DNA of 64,000 nucleotides, taken from NCBI RefSeq assembly GCF_003182135.1, contig NZ_QGTL01000001.1, positions 434,001 through 498,000 of the forward strand. Reading direction: 5' to 3'. Origin of the DNA: Nocardia neocaledoniensis. Its GTDB lineage: Bacteria > Actinomycetota > Actinomycetes > Mycobacteriales > Mycobacteriaceae. The notes beneath the pieces were generated by a model, which was not told where the DNA came from, searched no databases, and saw only the letters and a list, made by a program, of their open reading frames with translations. Below, piece after piece: positions 44,044 to 51,707 of this stretch. The position numbers and the translations under genes are program-made. Every line of letters starts with the position of its first letter. The first letter of the stretch is position 1.

Positions 44044-45222
44044 TCAGTTCGCGGCCAGTCCGGTTCGGCCCCTGCCGAACTCGACGACCGGCTCGACGAT
44101 CCTGGCCGCGATCGGCCCGAGAATCGCCATCAGCAGCACATAGGCCGAGGCGAGGGCGGCCAGGCGCGCGTCGGCCTTGCCGTAGGCGACCGCGAGACCG
44201 GCGATGACGATGGAGAACTCGCCGCGGGCCACCAGCGCGGCGCCCGCCCTGGCCCGGCCCAGTGGCCGGATCCCCTGCCTGCTCGCCGCCCACCAGCCGA
44301 CGGCGATCTTGGTGCCGGTGGTGACCACGGCCAGCGCCACGGCCCAGCCGAACACCGGCGGCACGGCGGCCGGGTCGATGGACAGGCCGAAGGCGACGAA
44401 GAAGATCGCGGCGAACAGATCGCGCAGCGGTTCCAGCAGCCGGGCGGCCTCGTGCGCGGTGGATCCGGAGATCGCGATGCCGAGCAGGAACGCACCGACC
44501 GCGGCGGAGACGTTCAGCGCGGACGCGGCACCGGCGACCAGCAACGCGGCGCCGAGCAGCTGCAGCAGGAACACCTCGCGGTCGACGCTGTCGACCACCG
44601 CCGAGACGAATCGACCGAACCGCAGCGCCACGATCAGCACCGCCGAGATGGTGGCGAGCGCGATCGCCAGCGACACCAGTCCGCTGAGCAGGCTCAGCCC
44701 GGCCAGCATCATCGTCAGGATCGGCAGGTACACCGCCATCGCCAGATCCTCGAACACCAGGATCGACAGCACCACGGGCGTCTCGCGGTTACCGAGGCGG
44801 CCCAGGTCGTCGAGCACCTTGGCGACAATTCCCGAGGACGAGATGTAGGTGACGCCGCCGAGCACGACGGCCCCGACCGTCCCCCAGCCGAGGATCAGCG
44901 CCACCGCCGCGCCGGGCAGCGCGTTGGCGACCAGGTCGAGCACGCCCGCCGCCCAGGACCGCCGCAGACCCGTCATCAGCTCGGGCGCGGTGTACTCCAG
45001 CCCGAGCAGCAACAGCAGCAGGACCACGCCGATCTCCCCGGCCAGGTGCCCGAACTCGGTGGCCACCTCGAGCTCGAAGAATCCACCGCGCCCGAACGCC
45101 AGCCCGCCCAGCAGATACAGCGGGATCGGCGACATGCCGAACCGGCCGGCCACCCGCGCGCAGATCCCGAGCGCGAACAAGATCACGCCGAGTTCGAGCA
45201 GAGCGAGCGCCTGCGAGGTCAC
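44044..45222 (-). CDS. CPA2 monovalent cation:proton antiporter (KefB/KhtU type)
   Basis: A 392-residue membrane antiporter with about twelve helices and no C-terminal RCK domain. Conserved segments are LGLEYTAPELMTGLRRS, the unwound-helix region ISSSGIVAKVLDDLG, LSILVFEDLAMAVYLP with the ion-binding ED, and VARGEFSIVIAGLA. It exchanges K+ or Na+ for protons. The preceding gene, five bases upstream, encodes its soluble TrkA_C regulator; together they resemble the KhtTU potassium-efflux system and mycobacterial Rv3236c-Rv3237c. Confidence 0.88.
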   Translation of the reverse strand: MTSQALALLELGVILFALGICARVAGRFGMSPIPLYLLGGLAFGRGGFFELEVATEFGHLAGEIGVVLLLLLLGLEYTAPELMTGLRRSWAAGVLDLVANALPGAAVALILGWGTVGAVVLGGVTYISSSGIVAKVLDDLGRLGNRETPVVLSILVFEDLAMAVYLPILTMMLAGLSLLSGLVSLAIALATISAVLIVALRFGRFVSAVVDSVDREVFLLQLLGAALLVAGAASALNVSAAVGAFLLGIAISGSTAHEAARLLEPLRDLFAAIFFVAFGLSIDPAAVPPVFGWAVALAVVTTGTKIAVGWWAASRQGIRPLGRARAGAALVARGEFSIVIAGLAVAYGKADARLAALASAYVLLMAILGPIAARIVEPVVEFGRGRTGLAAN

Positions 45223-45227
45223 GGCGG

Positions 45228-45710
45228 TCAGCCGTGCGTGAGGATCTTCGCGGCCGCGTCGAGGCCGTCCGGGGTGCCGACGACCACGAGCAGATCACCC
45301 TCGGTGAAGGTGAAGTCCGGGCCCGGCGACGGGTGCAGCTGACCGGCGCGCATCACCGCGACGATCGAGGTCTTGGTACGGGTGCGCATGGCGGTCTCGC
45401 CGAGTGTGCGGCCCGCGTAGGGGGAATCGTCGAGGACGGCGAGCTGGCGGGTGGTGATCCCGGGGAGGTCGCGATGGTCGTCGTTGAGCTTGGCGACCAG
45501 TTGCGGCGCGCCGAGCAGATTCGCCAGCACCGACGCCTCGTCGGTCGAGAGCGGGATCTGCGCGGCGATCGCGTCCGGGTCGTCGGACTTGGACACGATC
45601 AGATCGATGTCGCCGTCGCGGTGGGCCACCACGCCGACGCGGCGGCCCGACCTGACTTCGAAATCCTTGCGCACTCCGATCCCCGGTAGCGCTGTGACGT
45701 CGACGTTCAC
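45228..45710 (-). CDS. KhtT-like TrkA_C regulatory subunit of the antiporter
   Basis: A 160-residue cytoplasmic protein. The N-terminal half begins NVDVTALPGIGVRKDFEVRS, the KhtT-type start; the C-terminal half is an RCK_C domain (GRTLGETAMRTRTKTSIVAV, FTFTEGDLLVVVGTPDGL). KhtT of Bacillus controls the antiporter in response to pH and nucleotides. The gene lies five bases upstream of the antiporter gene, so they form an operon. TACCCT seven bases before the GTG start suggests a leaderless transcript. Confidence 0.87.
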   Translation of the reverse strand: MNVDVTALPGIGVRKDFEVRSGRRVGVVAHRDGDIDLIVSKSDDPDAIAAQIPLSTDEASVLANLLGAPQLVAKLNDDHRDLPGITTRQLAVLDDSPYAGRTLGETAMRTRTKTSIVAVMRAGQLHPSPGPDFTFTEGDLLVVVGTPDGLDAAAKILTHG

Positions 45711-45717
45711 CCTGCCC

Positions 45718-45723
45718 AGGGTA
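45718..45723 (-). promoter_or_regulatory. Probable -10 box of the antiporter operon
   Basis: TACCCT on the minus strand, seven bases before the GTG at 45710. Confidence 0.45.
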
Positions 45724-45749
45724 GTCCCGAGCGGTCCGCCGATCGTGAT

Positions 45750-46121
45750 CTACGACACCTCGCCACGCCGGGGCGTGGTGAACGCGCCGCCGGGTCCCGG
45801 CGCGTACGGCTCGGCCGCGAGCACCGCGGCGACCGGGAGCGGTCCGTACAGGTGCGGGAAGAGCATCGACGCGGGAGCGCTCGGCACGCCCGGCTCCCAT
45901 CTCACCTCGCCGGCGAGCCGGTCGGGGTCGAGCCACAGCACCATCATGTCGGTGCGTCCGGCGTAGAGCCGGTTGGCGGGCAGATGGACCTGGGCCGGCG
46001 TGGACAGGTGGACGAAGCCGCTCTCGGCCAGCGACGGCGGCCTGCGTTCCCCGGCGGCGCGGGCCTGCTCCCATTCTTGGGAAGAACACAGATGAACAAG
46101 CGTGTGGGTGTCGGATATCAC
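45750..46121 (-). CDS. DUF952 family protein
   Basis: A 123-residue cytoplasmic protein of the DUF952 family. Hallmarks are VHLCSSQEWEQARAAGE, GFVHLSTPAQVHLPANRLYAG and MLFPHLYGPLPVAAV. The fold is related to phosphotransferase-like or ADP-ribosyltransferase-like enzymes, but function is unknown. GTG 46121 is chosen because GGGAG lies upstream at fair spacing; a TTG at 46142 could add seven residues. Separated from the antiporter operon by 39 bases on the same strand. Confidence 0.8.
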   Translation of the reverse strand: MISDTHTLVHLCSSQEWEQARAAGERRPPSLAESGFVHLSTPAQVHLPANRLYAGRTDMMVLWLDPDRLAGEVRWEPGVPSAPASMLFPHLYGPLPVAAVLAAEPYAPGPGGAFTTPRRGEVS

Positions 46122-46494
46122 GGGTAATCTCCCGGTAGACAACAGGTTCGGACGACGAAGACCCTGTCACAAGATCGCGCGTAACGAGCAACACCGCAGC
46201 GAGCGATCACACCCATGAGTGGCAGGAGTGACTAGGAGGTGGGACAGACGGCGCCACGGGTGATCGGCGAGTGCTCGAGACGGTGACCAGCGACTGTTCG
46301 CTTTCCGCGAAACCGCAGGTCGTGTTATCGAAAACACAAAGATTCACTTCCGGGAACAAAGCCTGAACCCCGATCGTCTGACAAAGTAGTCGTACCACTG
46401 CTGGGAAGTAGCGGACGCGAGCCACGTGGAGTGACCACGGGGCCCACACCTAGGCGAACGGCCACGCAGCGCCGGGAGCCGGGACGGAGGAGTC
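46122..46494. other. Divergent intergenic region DUF952 / DUF7455
   Basis: About 370 bases without a credible gene; frames inside lack protein character. It contains an ECF-type promoter candidate (46353-46378) and, at its end, the strong ribosome-binding site GGAGGAG of the DUF7455 gene. Confidence 0.4.
46353..46378 (+). promoter_or_regulatory. Candidate ECF-sigma promoter upstream of the DUF7455 gene
   Basis: GGAAC (46353-46357), 17 bases, CGTC (46375-46378). The hexamer and spacing resemble SigE/SigH-type promoters. The gene start is 116 bases downstream of the -10. Confidence 0.4.
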
Positions 46495-46689
46495 ATGCCA
46501 GGAACCCTGACCAGCACCCCACTGACCGCGGTCGATCGTTGCGATCGTTGCGGGGCGGCTGCCCGAGTGCGTGCCGTTCTTCCCGCGGGTGGCGAGTTGC
46601 TCTTCTGCCAGCACCACGCGAATGAACACATGGACCGTTTGCGCGAGCTCGAAGCCGTGATCGACACGGAATCAGCCCCCGCTCTCTGA
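46495..46689 (+). CDS. DUF7455 small Cys-rich protein
   Basis: A 64-residue protein with conserved TAVDRCDRCGAAARVRAVL and GGELLFCQHHANEHMDRLR. The CxxC and CxHH elements can form a zinc knuckle, as in other short actinobacterial proteins of this family. Function unknown. The ATG has a strong Shine-Dalgarno sequence (GGAGGAG) at four bases. In related genomes it is found near sigA/sigB; here it is isolated between a DUF952 gene and a TetR gene, with its own candidate stress promoter. Confidence 0.85.
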   Translation: MPGTLTSTPLTAVDRCDRCGAAARVRAVLPAGGELLFCQHHANEHMDRLRELEAVIDTESAPAL

Positions 46690-46791
46690 CCACTCCTCGC
46701 GTCCGAAACAACAACATCTGACAACAGAACATCCCGACAGCGGGCGACCGGATTCCGGCGCCCGCTGTTCGTGTGTCCGGGGCCGCCTCGT

Positions 46792-47553
46792 TCAGGCGCG
46801 CGCGTCGGCCAGGATGCCGTCGACCAGGGTGGCCACCCCGTACTCGAAGGCGCCGTCGGGGTCGGCCGGCGCCTGGTGGTGCTCGCCGACGGCGGTGCCG
46901 ACCCGCCCGGCCAGCGGGAAGTCCTCGGCGGGCATCACCCGCGCCAACAGCGGACCGTGGACCTGCCACCAGTCGGCGTCGCTGAGCTGAGCGGCCGCGC
47001 CCGCCGCCGCCACGGCGAGGCGGGCGTTGCCGGTGGCGAAGTCGGTGAGCACCGCGATCGCCCGGTCCATCGCGAGGTCGGACAGGCCGGTGTCCTCGAT
47101 CGCGCGCAGCTGGTTCTCGTAGCGGCGCATCCTCGCCGGACCGAGCACCTGCCGCCACGGCGACACCTCGAGCAGCCACGGATGCGCGAGCAGCTCGGCG
47201 CGCACGCCCGCGGCGATCGCGATCATCCGATCCCGGACCGGCAGCGTGTCCGGGATCGGCGGGTCGCCCGCGGCGACGGCGTCGACCATGAGCACGACCA
47301 GCGCGTCCTTGCTCGGCACATAGGTGTAGAGGCTCATCGCGCGCAGGCCGAGTTCGGCGGCGACCGCGCGGATGGTCAGTTTCTCGATGCCGTCGCGGTC
47401 GGCCAGTGCGATGCCCGCGGCGACCACGGCGTCGACCGAGAGGGTGGGTTTCGGGCCGCGCGCGCCGGGCTTGGCGGGCAGCGCGTGCCGCCACAGCAGC
47501 TCGACGATCCGGGTGGCCTGCGCGGTGGGATTCTCCTCGCCGTGGGTGGGCAC
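46792..47553 (-). CDS. TetR-family regulator (TetR_C type)
   Basis: A 253-residue repressor. The helix-turn-helix lies at about residues 50-90 (LTIRAVAAELGLRAMSLYTYV), followed by SKDALVVLMVDAV. The C-terminal ligand domain is of the TetR_C class related to tetracycline and macrolide-type repressors. GTG 47553 is preferred as AAAGGA is seven bases upstream; GTG 47574 would extend into its own operator. Divergent from the SNF2 helicase gene with a shared dyad between them, so autoregulation and control of the helicase/SWIM operon are likely (inference). Confidence 0.85.
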   Translation of the reverse strand: MPTHGEENPTAQATRIVELLWRHALPAKPGARGPKPTLSVDAVVAAGIALADRDGIEKLTIRAVAAELGLRAMSLYTYVPSKDALVVLMVDAVAAGDPPIPDTLPVRDRMIAIAAGVRAELLAHPWLLEVSPWRQVLGPARMRRYENQLRAIEDTGLSDLAMDRAIAVLTDFATGNARLAVAAAGAAAQLSDADWWQVHGPLLARVMPAEDFPLAGRVGTAVGEHHQAPADPDGAFEYGVATLVDGILADARA

Positions 47554-47578
47554 CGGTCCCGTCCTTTCTGGCACTCGG

Positions 47579-47607
47579 GAACAAACTCAGTACAGTGTAC
47601 GTTGTTC
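47579..47607. promoter_or_regulatory. Candidate TetR operator between TetR and SNF2 genes
   Basis: A perfect GTACAGTGTAC palindrome (47590-47600) lies inside a wider GAACAA ... TTGTTC inverted repeat (47579-47584 with 47602-47607). The position, 26 bases before the TetR start and 35 before the helicase start, suits control of both genes. Confidence 0.55.
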
Positions 47608-47641
47608 GGTTGTTCGTGTTGCCCGTTCAGAGGAGAACGCC

Positions 47642-49531
47642 CTGCCCGCCACCCAGGCCACCTACCTCCCCGACCGTCACCTGTTCGCGCTGTGGACCTG
47701 GACCGGCCACGGCGCCGGGCCCGCACCCGATGACGTCGGCGATCCCGAACTGCTGACCCTGGCGCTGCCGGTCGGCGACCGCGGCGCGATCGCGCCGATC
47801 GAGATCGCGGCCGCGGTGGTGACCCCGACCGAACTGGCCACCGTGCCCGACGCCGACCTCGCGCCGTCGGCGCACGCCTGGCGCGCTCTGCTCGCGGCCA
47901 CGGACGAGTCCACCGGCCGGCCGGCCGACGCGTCCGCGACGCGCGCGCCGGACCACGGCCCCGCCGCCGGGACCGATCCACGTGGGATCGATCGCGCGAC
48001 CGCGCTGTCGGCCACCGTCGGCGCGTCAACGCTGCCGATCGCGGCGCACGCCGTGCCCGACGCGGTCGGCGGCGCGATCGTGTCGGCCGAGCGGGCGGTG
48101 CGCGTGCTCCGCGACACCGAGGTGGTCGGCGCGGAGGTGGCCGAGGTGCTCGATGCCACGCTGCGGCCCTATCAGGTGCGCGGAGTGAGCTGGCTGCGCG
48201 AGACGGTGGACGCGTACGGCGGCGCGGTCCTGGCCGACGAGATGGGCCTGGGCAAGACCGTGCAGACCATCGGGTTCCTCACCGGACGCGCGGTGGACGG
48301 CCCACAGCTCGTGGTGTGCCCGACCTCGCTGGTGGGCAACTGGGTCCACGAGATCACGCGCTTCGCGCCCGGACTGAAGGCGGTGTCCTGGCGGGGTGGC
48401 GACGTGCCCGCGACAGCGGGAGCCGTTGTCGTCACCGGGTATCCGACGCTGCGGCTACACGGCGCGGCACTGACCGAACAGCAGTGGGCGACCGTGGTGT
48501 TCGACGAGGCGCAGGCGCTGAAGAACCCGCGCACCCAGGTCTCGAAGGCCGCGCGCGCCCTGCCCGCCGCGGCCAAGGTGGCCCTCACCGGCACACCGGT
48601 GGAGAACCATCTCGACGAGCTGTTCGCACTGCTGAATCTCACGGTGCCGCGGCTGTTCGCGCACCGGACCCAGTTCCGGCGCCGGTTCGTCAAACCGATC
48701 GAGGAGGGGTCGGCCAGCGCGGCCGCCCGGCTGCGCGACGCGGTGGAGCCGGTCGTGCTCGGCCGCAAGAAGATCCACGTGGCGGCCTCGCTGCCCGCCA
48801 AGATCCACAGCGATCTGCTCTGCGATCTGACCGCCGAGCAGGAACGGGTGTACGACGCCGTGCTGGCCGAGGCGCTCGACGAGGGCTTCGGTTCCGGTCT
48901 GCAACGGCAGGGCCGGGTGCTCGCCGCGCTCACCCACCTCAAACAGGTGTGCAACCACCCCGGCCTGGTCTCCGGTGACCTGGGCGAGCTCGCGGGCCGC
49001 TCCGGCAAACTCGACCTGTGCGCCGACATCGTCGGCACGAATCTCGACACCGGCGACCCGACGCTGATCTTCACCCAGTACCGGCAGACCGGCGAGCTGC
49101 TGGTGCGCCACCTCGCCGAGCAGTTCGGGATCGAGGCGCCGTTCTTCCACGGCGGGCTCGACGCCGACCAGCGCGCCGGGATCGTCACCGCGTTCCAAGC
49201 ACCCGACGGCCCACCGGTTCTCGTGCTGAGCCTGCGCGCCGCGGGCACCGGGCTCACGCTCACCCGCGCCGCCGACGTGATCCACTTCGACCGCTGGTGG
49301 AATCCGGCGGTCGAGGCGCAGGCCTCCGACCGGGCCCACCGGATCGGGCAGACCCGCACCGTCACCGTCACCACGCTCACCAGCGCCACCACCGTCGAGG
49401 AACACATCGCGGCGATGCACACCCGCAAGTCGGCGCTGACCGACCTGTCCGATGCGGCGGGCATCGCCGAACTGGCCCGGCTCGACGACGACGCCCTCGT
49501 CGACATCCTGCGACGGAAGCGAGAGAACTGA
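47642..49531 (+). CDS. SNF2-family DEAD/DEAH helicase-like ATPase
   Basis: A 629-residue Swi2/Snf2 ATPase. After a variable N-terminal region of about 160 residues, the ATPase core has LADEMGLGKTVQTIGF (Lys205), VCPTSLVGNWVHEITRF, the DEAQ box FDEAQALKNP, LTGTPVENHLDELF, and lobe 2 with LIFTQYRQTGEL and ASDRAHRIGQTRTV. It probably translocates on DNA or strips proteins or RNA polymerase (HepA/RapA group). No ATG, GTG or TTG occurs near the conserved start; CTG at 47642 sits six bases after AGAGGAG and is taken as start. Overlaps the SWIM gene by one base. Confidence 0.85.
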   Translation: MPATQATYLPDRHLFALWTWTGHGAGPAPDDVGDPELLTLALPVGDRGAIAPIEIAAAVVTPTELATVPDADLAPSAHAWRALLAATDESTGRPADASATRAPDHGPAAGTDPRGIDRATALSATVGASTLPIAAHAVPDAVGGAIVSAERAVRVLRDTEVVGAEVAEVLDATLRPYQVRGVSWLRETVDAYGGAVLADEMGLGKTVQTIGFLTGRAVDGPQLVVCPTSLVGNWVHEITRFAPGLKAVSWRGGDVPATAGAVVVTGYPTLRLHGAALTEQQWATVVFDEAQALKNPRTQVSKAARALPAAAKVALTGTPVENHLDELFALLNLTVPRLFAHRTQFRRRFVKPIEEGSASAAARLRDAVEPVVLGRKKIHVAASLPAKIHSDLLCDLTAEQERVYDAVLAEALDEGFGSGLQRQGRVLAALTHLKQVCNHPGLVSGDLGELAGRSGKLDLCADIVGTNLDTGDPTLIFTQYRQTGELLVRHLAEQFGIEAPFFHGGLDADQRAGIVTAFQAPDGPPVLVLSLRAAGTGLTLTRAADVIHFDRWWNPAVEAQASDRAHRIGQTRTVTVTTLTSATTVEEHIAAMHTRKSALTDLSDAAGIAELARLDDDALVDILRRKREN

Positions 49532-50079
49532 TGCCGGACAACGAATTCGGCTACACCCCCTGGGGCAAGGACTGGGTGCGCCTGGCCGAACCGCTGCGCC
49601 AGACCCGCCCCGAACCGCTGCTCCCCCGCGCCCGCAGCATCGCCCGCAACGACGGCGTGCGCACCGAGATCGAGGCGCGCACGGTTCGCGCGCACCTGCA
49701 TCGCGGCGGCCAGGCTTCGGTCGCCCACGTCGAGGTGGCGCCGCTGAGCCGCGCGGCGGTCACCGCGATCGCCGCGGTGATCCCGGACCCGTCGGTGCTC
49801 ACCGACGAGATGCACCGTGCCCTGGTCGATGCCGGGCACTCACCCGCCCCGACGCTGGTGAGCACCGACTGTTCCTGTTCGGCGCGGACCGCGCGCTGCG
49901 TGCACGTGCTCGCCGTGCTGTACACGATCGCCCGGCAGGTCGACGAGAACCCGCGTCTCGCACTGGAACTGCAGGGTTTCTTCGACGCGACCGCCGAGGA
50001 CGGGGCGCCTGCGCAGGCACCCCGGTGGACCGCCGTCAACAGCCTCGACCCGAGCCAGTTCTTCGTGCGGACGCCCTGA
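49531..50079 (+). CDS. SWIM zinc finger protein
   Basis: A 182-residue protein with a SWIM zinc finger, CxCx6CxH, formed by Cys114, Cys116, Cys123 and His125 (CSCSARTARCVH). The N-terminal GYTPWGKDWVRLAEPLRQ is typical of SWIM proteins that accompany SNF2 helicases in bacteria. SWIM fingers bind DNA or protein, and the pair is thought to act as one nucleic-acid machine. Start codon overlaps the helicase stop (TGATG), so the two are translationally coupled. Convergent with the SDR gene, 11 bases away. Confidence 0.87.
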   Translation: MPDNEFGYTPWGKDWVRLAEPLRQTRPEPLLPRARSIARNDGVRTEIEARTVRAHLHRGGQASVAHVEVAPLSRAAVTAIAAVIPDPSVLTDEMHRALVDAGHSPAPTLVSTDCSCSARTARCVHVLAVLYTIARQVDENPRLALELQGFFDATAEDGAPAQAPRWTAVNSLDPSQFFVRTP

Positions 50080-50090
50080 CCGGGGCATGA

Positions 50091-50825
50091 TCAGGCGTTG
50101 GTGCCGCCGTCGACGGTGATGATCGCGCCGGTGACGCTGCGCCCGGACGGCCCGGCCAGGAACGCGACCAGATCGGCCACGTCCTCGGGCGCGCCGAAAC
50201 GCCCGAGCGCGTTGAACTCCCGCTGACCGGCCGCGTGGTCGCCGGCGGCGGGATTCATGTCGGTGTCGGTGGGACCGGGCTGCACGAGGTTGACGGTGAT
50301 CCCACGCGGCCCGAGTTCCCTGGCCAGCGCCTTGGTGTAGCCGTTGAGCGCCGACTTGCTCAGGTTGTACAGCGCGATCCCACCGAACAACGCCCTATCG
50401 GTCAGGTTCGAGCCGATCGAGATGATCCGCCCGCCCTCGCCCAGGTACGCGAGCGCGGCCTGGCCCGCGACGAACGGGGCACGGGCGTGGATGTTCAGCG
50501 CGCGGTCGATCTCCTCCACGCCGAACTCCTCGTACGGTTTGGCCGGGAAGATACCCGCGTTGTTGACCAGCACGTCGAGCCGTCCGAGCTCGCGCGCGGT
50601 CCGCTCGACGGCCGCCACCACCTCGGCGGCGTCGGCGCTGTCGGCGCGCAACGGCAGCGCCCGCCGACCCAGCGCCTCGACCTCGGCGGCCACCGCCTTC
50701 GCCGCGACCTCGTCGCGCTGGTAGGTGAACGCCACGTCGGCGCCCGCGCCGGCCAGTTTGCGGACGATGGCGGCGCCGATCCCCCTGCTGCCGCCGGTCA
50801 CCAGGGCGACGGTGTTGCTCGTCAT
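50091..50825 (-). CDS. Short-chain dehydrogenase/reductase
   Basis: A 244-residue classical SDR of the FabG type. The NADP-binding motif is VTGGSRGIGAAI (residues 9-20), structural motif NNAGIF, catalytic Ser in SIGSNL, and YNLSKSAL holding the Tyr and Lys of the active site. C-terminal VTVDGGTN is typical. Substrate is unknown; as a single gene beside a TetR regulator it is more likely a stress- or xenobiotic-induced reductase than the fatty-acid-synthesis FabG. ATG 50825 is used; the frame extends upstream into the operator repeats, which is rejected. Confidence 0.87.
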   Translation of the reverse strand: MTSNTVALVTGGSRGIGAAIVRKLAGAGADVAFTYQRDEVAAKAVAAEVEALGRRALPLRADSADAAEVVAAVERTARELGRLDVLVNNAGIFPAKPYEEFGVEEIDRALNIHARAPFVAGQAALAYLGEGGRIISIGSNLTDRALFGGIALYNLSKSALNGYTKALARELGPRGITVNLVQPGPTDTDMNPAAGDHAAGQREFNALGRFGAPEDVADLVAFLAGPSGRSVTGAIITVDGGTNA

Positions 50826-50847
50826 CTGCACGCTCCAATTCTGTAGT

Positions 50848-50950
50848 GATCGATACACAAAGAGCCAAGCGCATCGCCCGGCCTGGCGTCAAGAGTTTCT
50901 TACCGATCGATACAGAAATATCTGAGCGGGGTATATTCGACGATCGATAC
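50848..50950. promoter_or_regulatory. Three GATCGATAC repeats between SDR and TetR genes
   Basis: Identical nonamers at 50848-50856, 50905-50913 and 50942-50950, all in the same orientation, sit in the divergent promoter region. They are probable binding sites of the adjacent TetR regulator. Confidence 0.5.
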
Positions 50951-50963
50951 GGAAAGGGAGCTC

Positions 50964-51593
50964 ATGGCAGACCGTGGCCGCCCGCGCGGCTTCGACCGTG
51001 ACGTCGCCCTGCGGCGCGCGATGGAGGTGTTCTGGGAACGCGGCTACGACGGCGCGTCGATGAGCGATCTCACCACCGCCATGGGCATCAACTCCCCCAG
51101 CCTCTACGCGGCCTTCGGCGACAAGGAGGCCCTGTTCCGGGCCGCCATCGAGCTCTACGGCCGCACCGAGGGCTCCCGCACCGCCCGCGCCCTGCGCGAG
51201 GAACCCACGGCCTACGCCGCGATCGCGGCGATGCTGCGCGACAACATCACCACCTACACCGACCCCGATCTGCCGCACGGCTGCATGGTCGTGCTGGCCG
51301 GTGCGACCTACACGACCAGGACGGCCTCGGTCCGCGACTTCCTCGTCGAGGCCCGGCGCCACACCACCGCCGACATCCAGGTCCGACTGGACCGCGGTGT
51401 CCGCGAGGGCGATCTGCGACCCGGCACCGATACCGCGGCGCTGGCCGCGCTGTTCAGCACGGTGCTGTTCGGCCTGTCGATCCAGGCCAGGGACGGCGTC
51501 GGCCACGCCGAACTCAGCGCCGCCGTCGACAGCGCGCTGGAGGTTCTCGCGCCCGCGGTGACAGCGCAGAGCGCGCACGTTTCCCACGACTGA
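50964..51593 (+). CDS. TetR/AcrR-family regulator
   Basis: A 209-residue repressor with N-terminal helix-turn-helix (ASMSDLTTAMGINSPSLYAAF) and the linker GDKEALFRAAIELYGR. The C-terminal ligand domain includes CMVVLAGATYTTRT and resembles AcrR/YxaF-type regulators. The ATG has GGAAAGGGAG upstream. Divergent from the SDR gene; the three nonamer repeats in between suggest it represses itself and the SDR. Ligand unknown. Confidence 0.88.
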   Translation: MADRGRPRGFDRDVALRRAMEVFWERGYDGASMSDLTTAMGINSPSLYAAFGDKEALFRAAIELYGRTEGSRTARALREEPTAYAAIAAMLRDNITTYTDPDLPHGCMVVLAGATYTTRTASVRDFLVEARRHTTADIQVRLDRGVREGDLRPGTDTAALAALFSTVLFGLSIQARDGVGHAELSAAVDSALEVLAPAVTAQSAHVSHD

Positions 51594-51707
51594 CGGCGAA
51601 CCGCGCGGCCACGCTCCGGCCGGAGTGCTCGGATCACGCGTCGCGACCGCGGGTCCGCGCTCCCGACCGCACGCTGCCGCGGGCGGATCGGACCGCGGTG
51701 CGCGCCG

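Noticed and set aside
46207..46449. 80-residue minus-strand frame in the DUF952/DUF7455 gap
   Set aside because: No ribosome site, no family resemblance, and it covers the promoter region of the DUF7455 gene.
47372..47641. Upstream extension of the SNF2 gene to an ATG at 47372
   Set aside because: It would run antisense through the TetR DNA-binding domain and across the operator; the ribosome site AGAGGAG lies just before 47642.
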